DNA of 59,317 nucleotides, taken from Archaeoglobaceae archaeon (GTDB taxonomy: Archaea > Halobacteriota > Archaeoglobi > Archaeoglobales > Archaeoglobaceae). The stretch lies in the NCBI GenBank assembly GCA_025058735.1, contig JANXDX010000006.1:1-59317 (forward strand), read 5' to 3'. Under the pieces are notes generated by a model. The model was not told the DNA's origin. It searched no databases and saw nothing but the letters and a program-made list of their open reading frames with translations. The translations under genes were made by a program, and so were the position numbers. Of the stretch, positions 33,080 to 42,836 are shown piece after piece (the stretch's first letter is position 1; every line of letters begins with the position of its first letter).

Positions 33080-34120
33080 ATGTACGAGGTTGTAAAAGGT
33101 TACGACTTCACAGATCTTCTGAGAAAAAACTTGGTATATTTGCTAGTTGTAGGTAATACCAAGACAGCAGAAATCCCTGGAATAACGGTTGCTGGTGCAA
33201 ATCCTGAACTAATTAAATACACTCCGCCAGCTGATGCTGAACTTCTGTACTATGGTAGATGTTTATCTATAAAAGGTATTCCGGCAACTCCGGATGGAAA
33301 ACCTACTCCTGCTCTGATCTCTTATGCAGCTTTGAAGCTTACAAAGATACCATTCTTTGTAATATCTTCCGGTTTAATAGTAAAACCGAAGATACCATTC
33401 ATAGACCTTCAAGCTCCAGTTGGAGAGAATATAGCTGAAAAAAGAGCCATGGATGAAAAAGACGTTGAAGAAGTAGTTGAAAGAGCTAAGATATTAGGGG
33501 AGAATTTTTCAAAAGTTTGCGATGCTTTGATCGTAGGAGAAAGCATTCCAGCTGGAACTACAACTGCCGCAGCTGTTTTGAAATCTTTTGGTTTAGATCC
33601 GGCAGTATCTTCAAGCATGCCAGAAAATCCAATAGAATTGAAAAAGATCGTTATAGAAAAAGCTTTAAAGAGAGTTAGAAAATCTGAGCCATTAGAAATC
33701 TTATCTGCTGTAGGAGATCCAGTTTTAGCTGCTGTTTGTGGAATAGCGCTTGGAAGTAAAAAGCCAGTAATACTAGCTGGAGGTACTCAGATGGTTGCGG
33801 CTAGTAGGTTGATAAGTTCTATGGGTAGAGCTGAGATCGCGATAGCTACAACTGTTTACGTAGCTAGAGATAAGAATGCTAATTTGAAGTTAGCATCTTG
33901 CCCTGTAATAGCTGCAGATCCAATGCTTGGAAAATCTAAATATCTTGGGCTCAGAGCTTATGAAGAGGGGTTTGTGAAAGAGGGTGTAGGTGCTGGAGGT
34001 TTAACTTTGCTTTGCTACGCAAGGGGTTTTGAAGTTTTGAATGAGGTTGAAAAAAGTTACGAGGAAATAGTTATAAAACCGATTTCCTACAGAGCTCATG
34101 GAGATCTTTCTCAGAGGTAA
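33080..34120 (+). CDS. UPF0284 / CobT-like nicotinate-nucleotide phosphoribosyltransferase homologue
   Basis: 346 aa. G-I-T-V-A-G-A-N-P near residue 34, the long Ala/Gly-rich core with V-G-E-S-I-P-A-G-T-T-T-A-A-A (~152-165) and I-L-A-G-G-T-Q-M-V-A-A-S (~231-242) match the archaeal UPF0284 family related to CobT, which activates the lower base for cobamides. Archaeal members are assumed to serve cobamide synthesis, but the reaction is less certain. Its last 23 bp overlap the PGI gene. Confidence 0.8.
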   Translation: MYEVVKGYDFTDLLRKNLVYLLVVGNTKTAEIPGITVAGANPELIKYTPPADAELLYYGRCLSIKGIPATPDGKPTPALISYAALKLTKIPFFVISSGLIVKPKIPFIDLQAPVGENIAEKRAMDEKDVEEVVERAKILGENFSKVCDALIVGESIPAGTTTAAAVLKSFGLDPAVSSSMPENPIELKKIVIEKALKRVRKSEPLEILSAVGDPVLAAVCGIALGSKKPVILAGGTQMVAASRLISSMGRAEIAIATTVYVARDKNANLKLASCPVIAADPMLGKSKYLGLRAYEEGFVKEGVGAGGLTLLCYARGFEVLNEVEKSYEEIVIKPISYRAHGDLSQR

Positions 34121-34796
34121 AAAGTTTAAAGCTGAAATAAGAAAAGCTTCAGACCTTATACCAGTTTTAGCGTTTCCAGAAGCTTTAAAAGAAGATTTCA
34201 ACGCTTACTACATGTTTAGAAATATTTACTTTGATGATGAGCAACTTTCAAAGCTAAAAGAAACTGGCCTGAGGTACGATTACACTATAATGATTTCAGC
34301 GGAGGTTGGAGGGGAGAGGATAAAAACTTTAGGTCACTACCATCCTGAAGTGTTTGAAGGTTTAACTTATCCGGAAGTGTACCAAGTTTTAAAAGGGAGA
34401 GCATTTTTTTTGCTTCAAAAAGAAGTAGAAGGAAAAATAGTCGATGCAGTTGTTGTAGAAGCTGAAAAGAAAGATATTGTAATAGTTCCTCCAAACTATG
34501 GACATGTTACTATAAATCCAGAAGATGAAAAAATTGTAACAGCAAACTGGGTCTGCAACAAGTTTAGCCCAATATATGAACCTTACAAGATGAGGAGGGG
34601 GGCTTGTTATTACTACGTGAATGAAGAGTGGATAAAAAATCCAAGATATGGAAAAGTACCGGAGTTAAGATTTGCAGAACCAAACAGTTTCTTTGACTTG
34701 GAAGATATGTTTGAATTGATAGATGATGTTGAGAAACTGTCTTTCCTTACAAAACCACAGGAAAAAATTAATATAATTAAAAAAATAAGGATATAA
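34098..34796 (+). CDS. pgiA: Cupin-type glucose-6-phosphate isomerase
   Basis: 232 aa. The metal-binding cupin residues are H80, H82 (G-H-Y-H-P-E), a Glu in L-T-Y-P-E-V-Y, and H136 (P-P-N-Y-G-H-V-T-I-N-P). This is the archaeal cupin PGI, unrelated to the classical enzyme; it interconverts glucose-6-P and fructose-6-P, most likely for gluconeogenesis here. The start ATG lies within the CobT-like gene. Confidence 0.9.
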   Translation: MEIFLRGKKFKAEIRKASDLIPVLAFPEALKEDFNAYYMFRNIYFDDEQLSKLKETGLRYDYTIMISAEVGGERIKTLGHYHPEVFEGLTYPEVYQVLKGRAFFLLQKEVEGKIVDAVVVEAEKKDIVIVPPNYGHVTINPEDEKIVTANWVCNKFSPIYEPYKMRRGACYYYVNEEWIKNPRYGKVPELRFAEPNSFFDLEDMFELIDDVEKLSFLTKPQEKINIIKKIRI

Positions 34797-34804
34797 AATC
34801 TTTT

Positions 34805-35008
34805 TTACATCGTAACTGCTAGCTTTATGTCTTCAGCAGTAACCGTCTTCCTTCCAGCATGCTTAGCAATATCTACAGCCTTCTTTGCAATTTGCAAAGC
34901 ATAGTCTTCTAGTACTTCGACCATCTTTTCTACAGCTTCAGCACTAACTCTTTCTGCACCAGCTTTTCTGATGAGCCTATCTACTGGTGCCATAGGTAAT
35001 TCAGCCAT
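34805..35008 (-). CDS. Archaeal histone (HMf family)
   Basis: 67 aa histone fold without tails. P[13 protein letters not shown], then the central helix and [18 protein letters not shown] 35008 is chosen because a perfect GGAGGTGA ribosome site lies five bases upstream; the GTG at 35017 would fall inside that site. Forms dimers and longer polymers that wrap DNA. Convergent with pgiA, whose stop is only eight bases away. Confidence 0.95.
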   Translation of the reverse strand: MAELPMAPVDRLIRKAGAERVSAEAVEKMVEVLEDYALQIAKKAVDIAKHAGRKTVTAEDIKLAVTM

Positions 35009-35054
35009 TCTACTCACCTCCTACTTCCTATTACAAAAATAAGTAATATTAGTA

Positions 35055-35070
35055 GTATATATACTTTTCG
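35055..35070 (-). promoter_or_regulatory. Strong BRE/TATA promoter of the histone gene
   Basis: On the minus strand CGAAAAGTATATATACT combines a near-consensus BRE (CGAAAAG) and TATA box, about 50 nt upstream of the start codon. This predicts a leader of roughly 25 nt that carries the GGAGGTGA site. Confidence 0.75.
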
Positions 35071-35255
35071 ATCGAACTTCGAGTTTATGTCTTCTTTGAC
35101 TTCAAACATTTAGCTAAAGGTCCTTAGTATTGAAAAGGAGTAGGATAGAGTTGCAGTATTTGATCGAATGAGAAAGCACTAGCGTAAGAATGAGCTGTAA
35201 GAATTAATACAATAATTAAAAATTATAATTTGAATTGAAAAAATAATAAATTAAA

Positions 35256-35576
35256 TCAACCAAACAATGCTGCTAGCCCTTCTACAGCCTCTTCCTCTTT
35301 CTTTTCTTCCTCTTCCTTCTTCTTTTCTTCTTTCTTCTTTTCTTCTACTTTCTTTTCTTCTTTAGATGGTGTTATAGCTGGAACCGCAGGAACCATTGTT
35401 GTCGAAGCTCTTTGAATTACTTCATCTATGTTTACACCATCTAAAGCCGCTACCAAAGCTTTAACCCTTGCTTCGTTTATTGTAACTCCGGCTGCTTTTA
35501 AAACAGCTTTAACGTTCTCCTCATTTATTTCTTTTCCAGCAGCATGCAACAACAAAGCAGCATATACGTATTCCAT
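35256..35576 (-). CDS. rpl12: 50S ribosomal protein L12 (P1/aL12)
   Basis: 106 aa from ATG 35576, which has GGAGGTG five bases upstream; the longer ATG at 35597 precedes that site. The helical N-terminus [15 protein letters not shown] dimerises on L10. A charged hinge of Lys/Glu leads to the conserved tail [11 protein letters not shown], which recruits translation factors. Third gene of the stalk operon, 13 bp after L10. Confidence 0.95.
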   Translation of the reverse strand: MEYVYAALLLHAAGKEINEENVKAVLKAAGVTINEARVKALVAALDGVNIDEVIQRASTTMVPAVPAITPSKEEKKVEEKKKEEKKKEEEEKKEEEAVEGLAALFG

Positions 35577-35589
35577 AAAAACACCTCCT

Positions 35590-36594
35590 TTATCCAAACA
35601 ATAAGCTTAAACCTTCTACAGCCTCATCTTCTTTCTTCTCTTCCTTCTTCTCTTCTTCCTTCACCTTCTCCTCCTTCTTCTCCTCCTTTCTCTCCTCTTC
35701 AACGGTAATCTTTCCTAGAACAACTTTAAGTTCATCATCCAAAGCTTCTTTTGGAAGTAGAGAAGCTAAAGCTAGCATTTCTTTGTAAGCTTTTAAGATT
35801 ATTTCTGGCATAACATCTCTTTCAAATATTCCTGCACTTATTGCTAAGTTCTTTGCATTCGTTAGAGCCTTCATTAGTATTAAGCTTGCAGTCTCTCTAG
35901 TTATGTAGCAGGTGTTAACAGCTAAATTTAAAGCGTTGGTGTAGGCTTTTTGAAGTTCTGAAACTGTTTTTTCTTGATCTATCTGCAAATAATCTGGAGT
36001 TAAGATTACGCCATCGTATACAGCTCTAACTTCCAGTCCGATCTTTATCGGTCTTATTTCTAATTTCTCAAGAGCTCTTGCAACCTCTGGTTTAACGATC
36101 TCTCCAGCTTTTACGAGAGTTACTTGACTCTTTATCAAAACTTTACCTTTATCTATCGACAAAGGTATTCCAGCAGCTTGAAGTTCTGCCATATGAGGGC
36201 CTGGTGGAATGTTTGTTGGTCCAGGTTGTAAAACTATGTCTACTGGCGAAATTTGGTTTGGTTTTAGGAAAGATTGTTCTTTTGTCTCTTCTAGTTTTTT
36301 AAAGAGTTTAAATGGATTCATATCTGTTAATACTATGGCAGTTTGATCTTCTATGAAATCCTTCAGTTTAACGTACTCTCCACCGATCGAATCAAAGGCC
36401 TTTTCAAGTAGAGAATTCTTGACAACCTTTAATATTCCAAACTGTCTAACAAATCTTCTAATTTTTTGCATTTGAGTTGCTGTAACTCCCCTAAAACCAA
36501 CTATAGCTAGTACCGGATATGTTTTTATTAGATCTCTGATCTCGTTCACACTTTCAAGTTTCCACTTTGGTACAACTCCTTTAATGGCAGCCAT
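35590..36594 (-). CDS. rplP0: 50S ribosomal protein L10 (acidic P0)
   Basis: 334 aa. The N-terminal rRNA-binding domain ([17 protein letters not shown]) is followed by the archaeal insertion, helices that hold L12 dimers, a Lys/Glu hinge, and the tail [12 protein letters not shown], nearly identical to that of L12. Its ATG overlaps the L1 stop by one base (TGATG). Confidence 0.95.
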   Translation of the reverse strand: MAAIKGVVPKWKLESVNEIRDLIKTYPVLAIVGFRGVTATQMQKIRRFVRQFGILKVVKNSLLEKAFDSIGGEYVKLKDFIEDQTAIVLTDMNPFKLFKKLEETKEQSFLKPNQISPVDIVLQPGPTNIPPGPHMAELQAAGIPLSIDKGKVLIKSQVTLVKAGEIVKPEVARALEKLEIRPIKIGLEVRAVYDGVILTPDYLQIDQEKTVSELQKAYTNALNLAVNTCYITRETASLILMKALTNAKNLAISAGIFERDVMPEIILKAYKEMLALASLLPKEALDDELKVVLGKITVEEERKEEKKEEKVKEEEKKEEKKEDEAVEGLSLLFG

Positions 36595-37238
36595 CAGATC
36601 ACCTTAACAGCTGGACCCATTGTAGTTTTAACGTAGACTGATTTTAAAACAAAGTTTGGATTTTCGTACTTGTTCTCAACAACCTTCAAGATCTCCAAAG
36701 CATTTTCAGCCAACTTGTTAACATCCATCGTTTTCAACCCTATGGAAGCGTGAAAGATCGGCTTATCTCTAGTCCTTATCTTTACGGAGTTCCTCAATCT
36801 TTCAATATGTGGCTTTGGATCAGCTAAGGGAGGTATTGGCTGTGGTATCTTTCCCCTTGGGCCAAGGATCGGGCCTAGTTTTTTACCAACTTCTGGCATC
36901 AGAGGTGCTTCAGCTAGGAAGAAGTCTATACTTTTTACAAGCTTTTTTGCAGCCCTTTTATTTTTAGACAGTTCATCTATCTCCTGCGGACCTAAAACTA
37001 CATCTGCTCCAGCGTTTTTTGCTTTTACAGCAGTCTCACCTTTGGCAAATATGCCAACCTTTCTACTCTTACCCAGTCCATGCGGTAGTTGTACAATTGT
37101 ATCTATCCTGTTCTCTGGTCTCTTCATATCTACTCCTTTCAAATTCACAGCTATTTCTACTGTTTCTGTGAATTTTCTATCTTTTGATTTGCTTATCGCT
37201 TCTCTTATCGCTTTCACTAGTTTTTCTTTATCAATCAA
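36594..37238 (-). CDS. rpl1: 50S ribosomal protein L1
   Basis: 214 aa. N-F-V-L-K-S-V-Y-V-K-T-T-M-G-P-A near the C-terminus and G-P-R-G-K-I-P-Q-P in the middle are the L1 signature. It forms the mobile E-site stalk. In several archaea and bacteria L1 represses its own operon by binding the mRNA leader; the short AT-rich leader here gives no clear mimic. First gene of L1-L10-L12. L11 is not adjacent. Confidence 0.95.
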   Translation of the reverse strand: MIDKEKLVKAIREAISKSKDRKFTETVEIAVNLKGVDMKRPENRIDTIVQLPHGLGKSRKVGIFAKGETAVKAKNAGADVVLGPQEIDELSKNKRAAKKLVKSIDFFLAEAPLMPEVGKKLGPILGPRGKIPQPIPPLADPKPHIERLRNSVKIRTRDKPIFHASIGLKTMDVNKLAENALEILKVVENKYENPNFVLKSVYVKTTMGPAVKVI

Positions 37239-37286
37239 ATAAATTCACCCCGCACTCGTGAATTTCTGAACAAAGTATTAAAAAAG

Positions 37287-38105
37287 TTATTTTAATGTAT
37301 CGTTCAAAACTACGTCAAACAAGTTTTGTGGTATATCTTCATCTCCTTCGTAACCGATCGCAGAATCGATCGAATGTCTAGCTATGTAACCTGCTACGTG
37401 CAGCAGTGTATCGTTGTATTCAACATCTTTCTCCATGCTAGCTGTGCAGGGAAAGCTGTGATGAGCTTCAGAGATCAGATTCCAAAGTTCTCTGATATTT
37501 TCCATTTTGAACTTCAACAGTTTTATTCTGATGTACCAAGCTGCTCCACAAGGCTGACTTTTTAGAACTCTTATATTTTCTAAAACCTCACTAACTTCTA
37601 TTTCAAAAACTGGATATCCTATAGAAAAGTACTCGTAAAACTTCTTCATAATACCTTTCTTCGGTTTAAAACTGCAAAAAGGTTTTGGAGATGAAAATTC
37701 TATTCCAAAATTTTCACATTTTTCTGATAATTGTTTTCTTAATCCTGGCTGGCACCATCTTGGTTCTTCAACTGGAACTATGAGGCCGGAAACTTTTCCT
37801 TCTAAAGCTTTTGGAAGCTCGATCAGTATGTCTGGGTGAACATTTATAGCTACAGCTACATCAGCATCAGCGATCTTCTTCGGAAGGTAATCTGATGCAT
37901 CTTCAAGAAATCTTGGCATAGTTTTCGGATCTGGCATAGCATAGACTGCTACTATATTCTTTGTAAAGCTGTAAAGCTTTTGTTTGCATTGAGTACATCG
38001 ATCTATTCCACAGGCTCCAAAAGATGGACAGGAATTTGGATAGTTCATGAGATTCGCTATGAACCTTTCACCGAAAAACCCGTTTTCAAATACAATCAGT
38101 TGCAT
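37287..38105 (-). CDS. DUF166-like conserved archaeal protein (cysteine-rich)
   Basis: 272 aa. The N-terminal N-S-C-P-S-F-G-A-C-G-I-D-R-C-T-Q-C segment has four cysteines in a C-x5-C-x4-C-x2-C arrangement that could hold Zn or an Fe-S cluster. More cysteines occur at W-C-Q-P-G, F-C-S-F-K, P-C-G-A-A-W and F-P-C-T-A. The layout matches archaeal DUF166, a family once annotated as a possible thymidylate synthase without firm proof. It lies between L1 and polC on the same strand. Confidence 0.65.
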   Translation of the reverse strand: MQLIVFENGFFGERFIANLMNYPNSCPSFGACGIDRCTQCKQKLYSFTKNIVAVYAMPDPKTMPRFLEDASDYLPKKIADADVAVAINVHPDILIELPKALEGKVSGLIVPVEEPRWCQPGLRKQLSEKCENFGIEFSSPKPFCSFKPKKGIMKKFYEYFSIGYPVFEIEVSEVLENIRVLKSQPCGAAWYIRIKLLKFKMENIRELWNLISEAHHSFPCTASMEKDVEYNDTLLHVAGYIARHSIDSAIGYEGDEDIPQNLFDVVLNDTLK

Positions 38106-38135
38106 GGTAAAAATAGATCGGTGTTTAAGTTTTTC

Positions 38136-41100
38136 TTAGAAAAAATCCGAAATAGAAATTTGCTTCTTAGTGTCACTTTCGAAGAGAGATTTTATTTCAA
38201 GTTCTACGAGTTTTATCCTTTGCTTCGTATATTCAGAAACTTTGAACTCCTCACAAAGCATCTTTGAAAGTTCCAAGTACTTAGTTATTGAGCTGCTGTG
38301 AACTGTCAACGCTATTTTTCCACCACACTTCAGACATTTTCCGCTCAAAGGTAACCTTCTATATTTAGTATTGCAGTCCAAGCATCTGAATTCTTGTCTT
38401 GAAAAAGCCCTGAGGTTTCCAACTATGTCTGGTAAAAAGTGAATGTTTATTACTCTCTCTGCAACATCATCAGCATCTACTGCAGCAATTTTCTTAGCTA
38501 GCTCCATCTGAGCTTTTAATTTATCTTGCATCTTCTCAAGGTACTTGTAAGCACTTTCTCTATTCCCCTCTGTTATGTTGCAAGTGTCATGCGTGAATTT
38601 GAGTCCGTAAAATCTTTCATCTTTTTTTAGCCTATCTGAAACTTTTTCTATCAAATCAGCTAAATCTTTGGGATTCGCATATCTTAAAGTTGCTTCGTAG
38701 AACTTTAGAGGGTATCTATCTACTACATCCATGTTGTGAACTTCTTTGTCTACTTCTCTAGGATCAACTATAGCTGTTAAAACTAGCGGAGCATCCATCT
38801 GTCCACCTCTTTTTTCTGGTAAGAACTTCCTTGAAAAATTAAGAAGACCATCTAAAAGAAGCATTACACTATCTTCATCTCCATCGCAGTTCCTTCTTTT
38901 AGCTGCATGGAAGTAGGGATGAGCATAACAAGCCAAAAAATCAGAAAAACCTATTATCCTTCCAAGAACACCTGCTGAAGTGTGCGGCGCTAATCCTATG
39001 ACAAGATGTCCTATAAGGTCTTCAGGTTTCTCTGCTCTGTAGTAAGGTTCAAGGCCGTAGAAGTGGAGAAGTAGATCGTCTATGAACTTGGATACCTTCA
39101 AAAGATAGTTTGCAGCATCTCTTGGCAATATTATGTCTTGAGGTTTTAGTTCTACTATTTGATCATCGCTTTTGATCTCTCTTCCTAAGTAATCCCTTCT
39201 ATAATCTAACTCTTTTAACTTCTCGACACTTAATCCTATCTCCTTAGGTTTGAAATGAGTCAATGGGAGGTCTGTCATATCGTATCTGCAAGTCCCATCT
39301 TTAAAAACGTAAACTTCGTATTTAGCTCTAAGAATACCTTTCTCTATTTTTTCAGGTATTTTGTATTTTGAAGTCATTCCAATTACTCCTTTAACGTTTT
39401 CAGCGTTTCCAACTTTTGATGATGCTTTTTCATACAATTCTCTTATATTTATGGTTCTTTTATAGTAGGGCTTGGTTTCTTCACCACATTTACACAGTTC
39501 ATCTCCAACTTTTGTTTTACACTTTGAACAGTAGTAAACTTGTTCAGTGGCTCCTCCACATTCACATTTTATCCAAAAAGTTTCTTTTCCACACTCTTTA
39601 CATCTTTTTATAGCTAATTCAACTTCGATTTCGCCCTTTGGAGAATTGTAATCTTTTGTATAGTTTATTGCATTCTTTAAATCCCTTGTTTTTCCTCCTG
39701 CAAGTCCTACTGGGAATAGTATATGTGGAGGTGGGCTCATTTTTCTTTCTTTTGCCTTTTCAGGTCTACCCATCCTTGCACCTATTCTACAGATAGCTTT
39801 CGCTCTAACATCTAAGCCTGAAAGGTTTCTAACTGCATCTAAAACATCTTTTCCTTTAACATCACCAACTTTTTTCAAATCCCTGTCTAACCCTAAGCAT
39901 CTGATGAGAACTTTCCATTTTTCTAAAATTATATTTCCATCTCTAACTTTATGTTCAACCAACAGCTTTTCAAGTATACTTTTAGCTTTCGCATCGAAGG
40001 GGAAAAACAACTTGCTGAGTTTTCCTTCAATTTTACCGTTCTTCGATATATGATCTCTTAAATATTCCAATTCCTCCATTTCTATGTCGTGCCAAAGGTA
40101 GGTGTGATCTGGATGTAGAGGTAAGTTGTATTCGTCGCAAAGCTTTAAAGCATCATCTTCACTTATCTTTCTTAAATCTCCAGAAATTTTTCCTTCAACT
40201 TCCTGTATCCACCATTCGTAGCAGTAGGATGCTGGAATTAGTGGGAAATTGTTTTCTAAAAAGTCACCAAAGTTTATAAGTATCTCACCTAAATCTAAAA
40301 TTAGATCTACTTCGTTCTTTACAGTTTTAGCTTCACTAACGCTGTTTATCTTCAAAACGTCTCCGTTTTTCAATCTAACGGTTGGCCCTTCTATTGTAGA
40401 AACTGGAACCACGCTTGCAGCCTTTCCTGGTAACTCTATTTTCAATTGAGTTCCTACTGCTATGAAATCCAACAAAACCGTGGTAGCAGGGTTTATGCCT
40501 ACAGTAGCAAGTCCAGAATTTCTTGCTCTTCCATACCTTATCCTAAACCCTCCTTTTCTAGATGGATGACTCAAAACTGGTCTTCCAGCTACCATGTCTG
40601 AAAGATATTTGTCTCTAGGCTTAACTTCTTCACTGCTTTCAGCTTTTATCAACTTATCTAACCATTCCCATCCATCTAATTTAACAGAATCTACGATCTT
40701 TTTTAGCTTTGGAGCTTTAAGAGCTATCCCTTCTGCGATCACTAAAGCCATTCCTCCTCTAACTCTGTTAGTTTCTACCCTTGGAAGGTTTCTGTAGCCA
40801 GAAACTTCTACATCTTCCGTAGGTTCTCCGTCTATACATATTGGACAGTTTGAGACGATCAACTTGATCTCGTCATCACTTGGTAAGTACTGCAGATTTG
40901 CAACTTTTTTGTAAAGCTGTATCTCTTCACAGTATCTAAGAATCTCTTCTTCTTTAGGCAAATACTTTCCAATTCCGATCTTTCTTCTTACATAGTCTGC
41001 AACTAAAACAGAAATGACTTGAGCTGTACCTCCTGCACTTCTTATTGGACCTGCGTAGTATATTTTTACAAAATCATCTTTCCAAATTTTTACTTTTGCA

Positions 41101-41513
41101 ATCCCTTCTATCGGTGCTGCAACGACGCCTTCTGTCATTATTGCTACAGCAGTTCTTACAGCTTTATCTAAAATATCCTCTTTACTGAAGTTTCCAAACT
41201 TTCCATCGATTATGTCGTCTGCGATCGAAAAACAGATCTTTTCTCTAGAAAGATTCATACTTTCTAATTCGATTATTCTATTGGATACAGGTATTCCTAT
41301 CAGTTTTTCAACTCTTTCTGCCATGTTTTTGGCTACAGGTATTTCGACGAAAGTTTCAGGATCTAAACCTAAACTTCTAGCTTTTTCGGCAATATTGTAA
41401 GCTTCATACAATTTTTCAAGCAAATTCTCATGGTATTTTTTTATTTCATCTTTTAAATAGCTTCTTTTTTCATCTTCAAACAACTGAAAAAACTTGTCTA
41501 AAGTTAAGTACAT
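38136..41513 (-). CDS. polC: DNA polymerase D large subunit DP2
   Basis: 1125 aa, normal size for an uninterrupted DP2; no intein is present. Visible landmarks: G-P-I-R-S-A-G-G-T-A-Q near residue 144, the N-C-D-G-D-E-D-S-V-M-L-L catalytic segment near residue ~880 with its aspartates, and several zinc motifs (C-K-E-C-G, C-S-K-C, and C-L-D-C...C-L-K-C-G near the C-terminus). With DP1 (not here) it forms the euryarchaeal replicative polymerase. A TATA element lies ~40-55 bp upstream of the ATG. Confidence 0.97.
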   Translation of the reverse strand: MYLTLDKFFQLFEDEKRSYLKDEIKKYHENLLEKLYEAYNIAEKARSLGLDPETFVEIPVAKNMAERVEKLIGIPVSNRIIELESMNLSREKICFSIADDIIDGKFGNFSKEDILDKAVRTAVAIMTEGVVAAPIEGIAKVKIWKDDFVKIYYAGPIRSAGGTAQVISVLVADYVRRKIGIGKYLPKEEEILRYCEEIQLYKKVANLQYLPSDDEIKLIVSNCPICIDGEPTEDVEVSGYRNLPRVETNRVRGGMALVIAEGIALKAPKLKKIVDSVKLDGWEWLDKLIKAESSEEVKPRDKYLSDMVAGRPVLSHPSRKGGFRIRYGRARNSGLATVGINPATTVLLDFIAVGTQLKIELPGKAASVVPVSTIEGPTVRLKNGDVLKINSVSEAKTVKNEVDLILDLGEILINFGDFLENNFPLIPASYCYEWWIQEVEGKISGDLRKISEDDALKLCDEYNLPLHPDHTYLWHDIEMEELEYLRDHISKNGKIEGKLSKLFFPFDAKAKSILEKLLVEHKVRDGNIILEKWKVLIRCLGLDRDLKKVGDVKGKDVLDAVRNLSGLDVRAKAICRIGARMGRPEKAKERKMSPPPHILFPVGLAGGKTRDLKNAINYTKDYNSPKGEIEVELAIKRCKECGKETFWIKCECGGATEQVYYCSKCKTKVGDELCKCGEETKPYYKRTINIRELYEKASSKVGNAENVKGVIGMTSKYKIPEKIEKGILRAKYEVYVFKDGTCRYDMTDLPLTHFKPKEIGLSVEKLKELDYRRDYLGREIKSDDQIVELKPQDIILPRDAANYLLKVSKFIDDLLLHFYGLEPYYRAEKPEDLIGHLVIGLAPHTSAGVLGRIIGFSDFLACYAHPYFHAAKRRNCDGDEDSVMLLLDGLLNFSRKFLPEKRGGQMDAPLVLTAIVDPREVDKEVHNMDVVDRYPLKFYEATLRYANPKDLADLIEKVSDRLKKDERFYGLKFTHDTCNITEGNRESAYKYLEKMQDKLKAQMELAKKIAAVDADDVAERVINIHFLPDIVGNLRAFSRQEFRCLDCNTKYRRLPLSGKCLKCGGKIALTVHSSSITKYLELSKMLCEEFKVSEYTKQRIKLVELEIKSLFESDTKKQISISDFF

Positions 41514-41685
41514 ACGTGAAAGCTGATGCAGGAGAGATAACCTTTTCCACTATTTATAATATATAATAGTAATTATTGATTAATAACAATTTCTAATTTT
41601 GAAGTATGTTAGAGAATTAATTCAAATAGAACTTTAGCTAAACTATTATATATTTATATTATACTTAATAACTTATATTAATATT

Positions 41686-41757
41686 TGCCCCCGCCGGGAC
41701 TCGAACCCGGGTCGAGGAGTCCGCAGCCCCTCAGGATATCCCCTACCCCACGGGGGC
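41686..41757 (-). tRNA. tRNA-Arg(GCG)
   Basis: 72-nt cloverleaf on the minus strand. Acceptor GCCCCCG/CGGGGGC, anticodon GCG in loop CTGCGGA closed by AGGGG/CTCCT, T loop TTCGAGT, discriminator A, no encoded CCA. Confidence 0.88.
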
Positions 41758-41777
41758 TTTTTTCTGTAGTTGGAAAA

Positions 41778-41790
41778 GTTTAAAAATTTA
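41778..41790 (-). promoter_or_regulatory. TATA element of tRNA-Arg
   Basis: AAATTTTTAAAC on the minus strand is centred ~26 nt upstream of the tRNA 5' end. The tRNA itself lies in the polC leader side of a 313-bp gap that is otherwise AT-rich and empty. Confidence 0.55.
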
Positions 41791-41826
41791 GTGAACAAGG
41801 TTAATATAAATAGTAATTAAAATAAG

Positions 41827-42312
41827 TTAATATTTATTTAATTTTTTCCTACAAGACTCGCAAAATTCGTCTGACTTCTCATCTACATCTAAAACTGAAT
41901 TGCTGAAGCACATAACGCATTTTCTATTTTTACAATGTCTTAAACCTAAAACATGTCCTATTTCATGTGTAGCCTCTTTTAATAATCTTTCTTTTATTTT
42001 ATTTCCGACCAAGCGATAGGTGGAAACTATCGCTCTACTTCCGTTCAGCTCGGCCTCACCAAATACAAAGTTCATGAAGTCAGCGTACAGATCGTAGCTG
42101 GTTACACCTAAAGTTATCCAAACATCTCTTAACCAAAAAAGAAGACACGTAGAATTAAACTGTTTTCTCGATCTGTTGTAGCAACTTTCAAGCGGTTCTA
42201 AATTTTCTAAAATTTTTACTCCTTCGAGCCAGTAAAACTTCTCCGAAAGCCTCTCTTTAAGGAACTCTAGGAGTTCAATGTTTGAAAATCCAACCGGTTG
42301 TAAGTAGATCAT
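41827..42312 (-). CDS. amzA: Archaemetzincin zinc metallopeptidase
   Basis: 161 aa. The diagnostic motif H-E-I-G-H-V-L-G-L-R-H-C is followed by C-V-M-C and a C-terminal C-x-x-C. This is the archaemetzincin pattern with three catalytic-zinc His, a Met turn and a second four-Cys zinc site. Natural substrates are unknown in archaea. Its start overlaps the stop of the RHH-protein gene by 4 bp. Confidence 0.93.
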   Translation of the reverse strand: MIYLQPVGFSNIELLEFLKERLSEKFYWLEGVKILENLEPLESCYNRSRKQFNSTCLLFWLRDVWITLGVTSYDLYADFMNFVFGEAELNGSRAIVSTYRLVGNKIKERLLKEATHEIGHVLGLRHCKNRKCVMCFSNSVLDVDEKSDEFCESCRKKLNKY

Positions 42313-42836
42313 AAAGAGATGACGATCAGCTTTCCAAATCCCTCTTTTATGTCAACTTTCAACTTTTGACCTTCAAAAACTTTTTCGAGAAATATTTTTA
42401 CAAACTTTTTTATTTTCAAATCGTTTAAAATCAGGGTGTATATTCCTTCGTTTTCAACCTTTATCTCGTACCAATTTGTCTTTTCGACATATCTTAATAT
42501 TTTTTCAACAGTATCTAAACCCTTCAACTTGTACTGAACTGCATGACTCAGTCCAATCTCTTCCATCTGTTTCCAAAATCCTTCGTTATTAACTTTCTCT
42601 ATCTCCGAAAAAATAACTCTCCAATGCTCTATGTCTAAAATTATGTGCTGTCCCTTAGCTAAGTAATCTGCCCACACTTTTATACTTTCGGTATCTATCT
42701 TCGATGTCAAGATCTCGTAGCCAAGATCTATCAACTCACGTACCACTTGGCTAGCACTTTTTCCAGTGTCTTTGACAAGTTTGTCTAACTTATCCTTTGT
42801 AACTTTATCTAAGGACAAACTTATCCTTTCTACCAC
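42309..42836 (-). CDS. Ribbon-helix-helix (CopG-like) protein with extra C-terminal domain
   Basis: 175 aa. Residues 1-50 (R-I-S-L-S-L-D-K-V-T-K-D-K-L-D-K-L-V then S-A-S-Q-V-V-R-E-L-I) form an RHH DNA-binding fold. The remaining ~120 residues are a mixed alpha/beta domain I cannot name, with no Cys and few His. Coupled by ATGA to amzA, so it may regulate or be processed by the peptidase. The gap to acsA is 396 bp. Confidence 0.7.
   Translation of the reverse strand: MVERISLSLDKVTKDKLDKLVKDTGKSASQVVRELIDLGYEILTSKIDTESIKVWADYLAKGQHIILDIEHWRVIFSEIEKVNNEGFWKQMEEIGLSHAVQYKLKGLDTVEKILRYVEKTNWYEIKVENEGIYTLILNDLKIKKFVKIFLEKVFEGQKLKVDIKEGFGKLIVISL

Noticed and set aside
35019-35114. 31-codon minus-strand frame (M-F-E-V-K-E-D-I...) with a hydrophobic segment ending at the histone ribosome site
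   Set aside because: It reads through the strong BRE/TATA promoter of the histone gene; the hydrophobic stretch is a by-product of the AT-rich TATA region.
38136-41513. Possible intein in polC
   Set aside because: Length is normal for DP2 and the conserved catalytic segment is uninterrupted.
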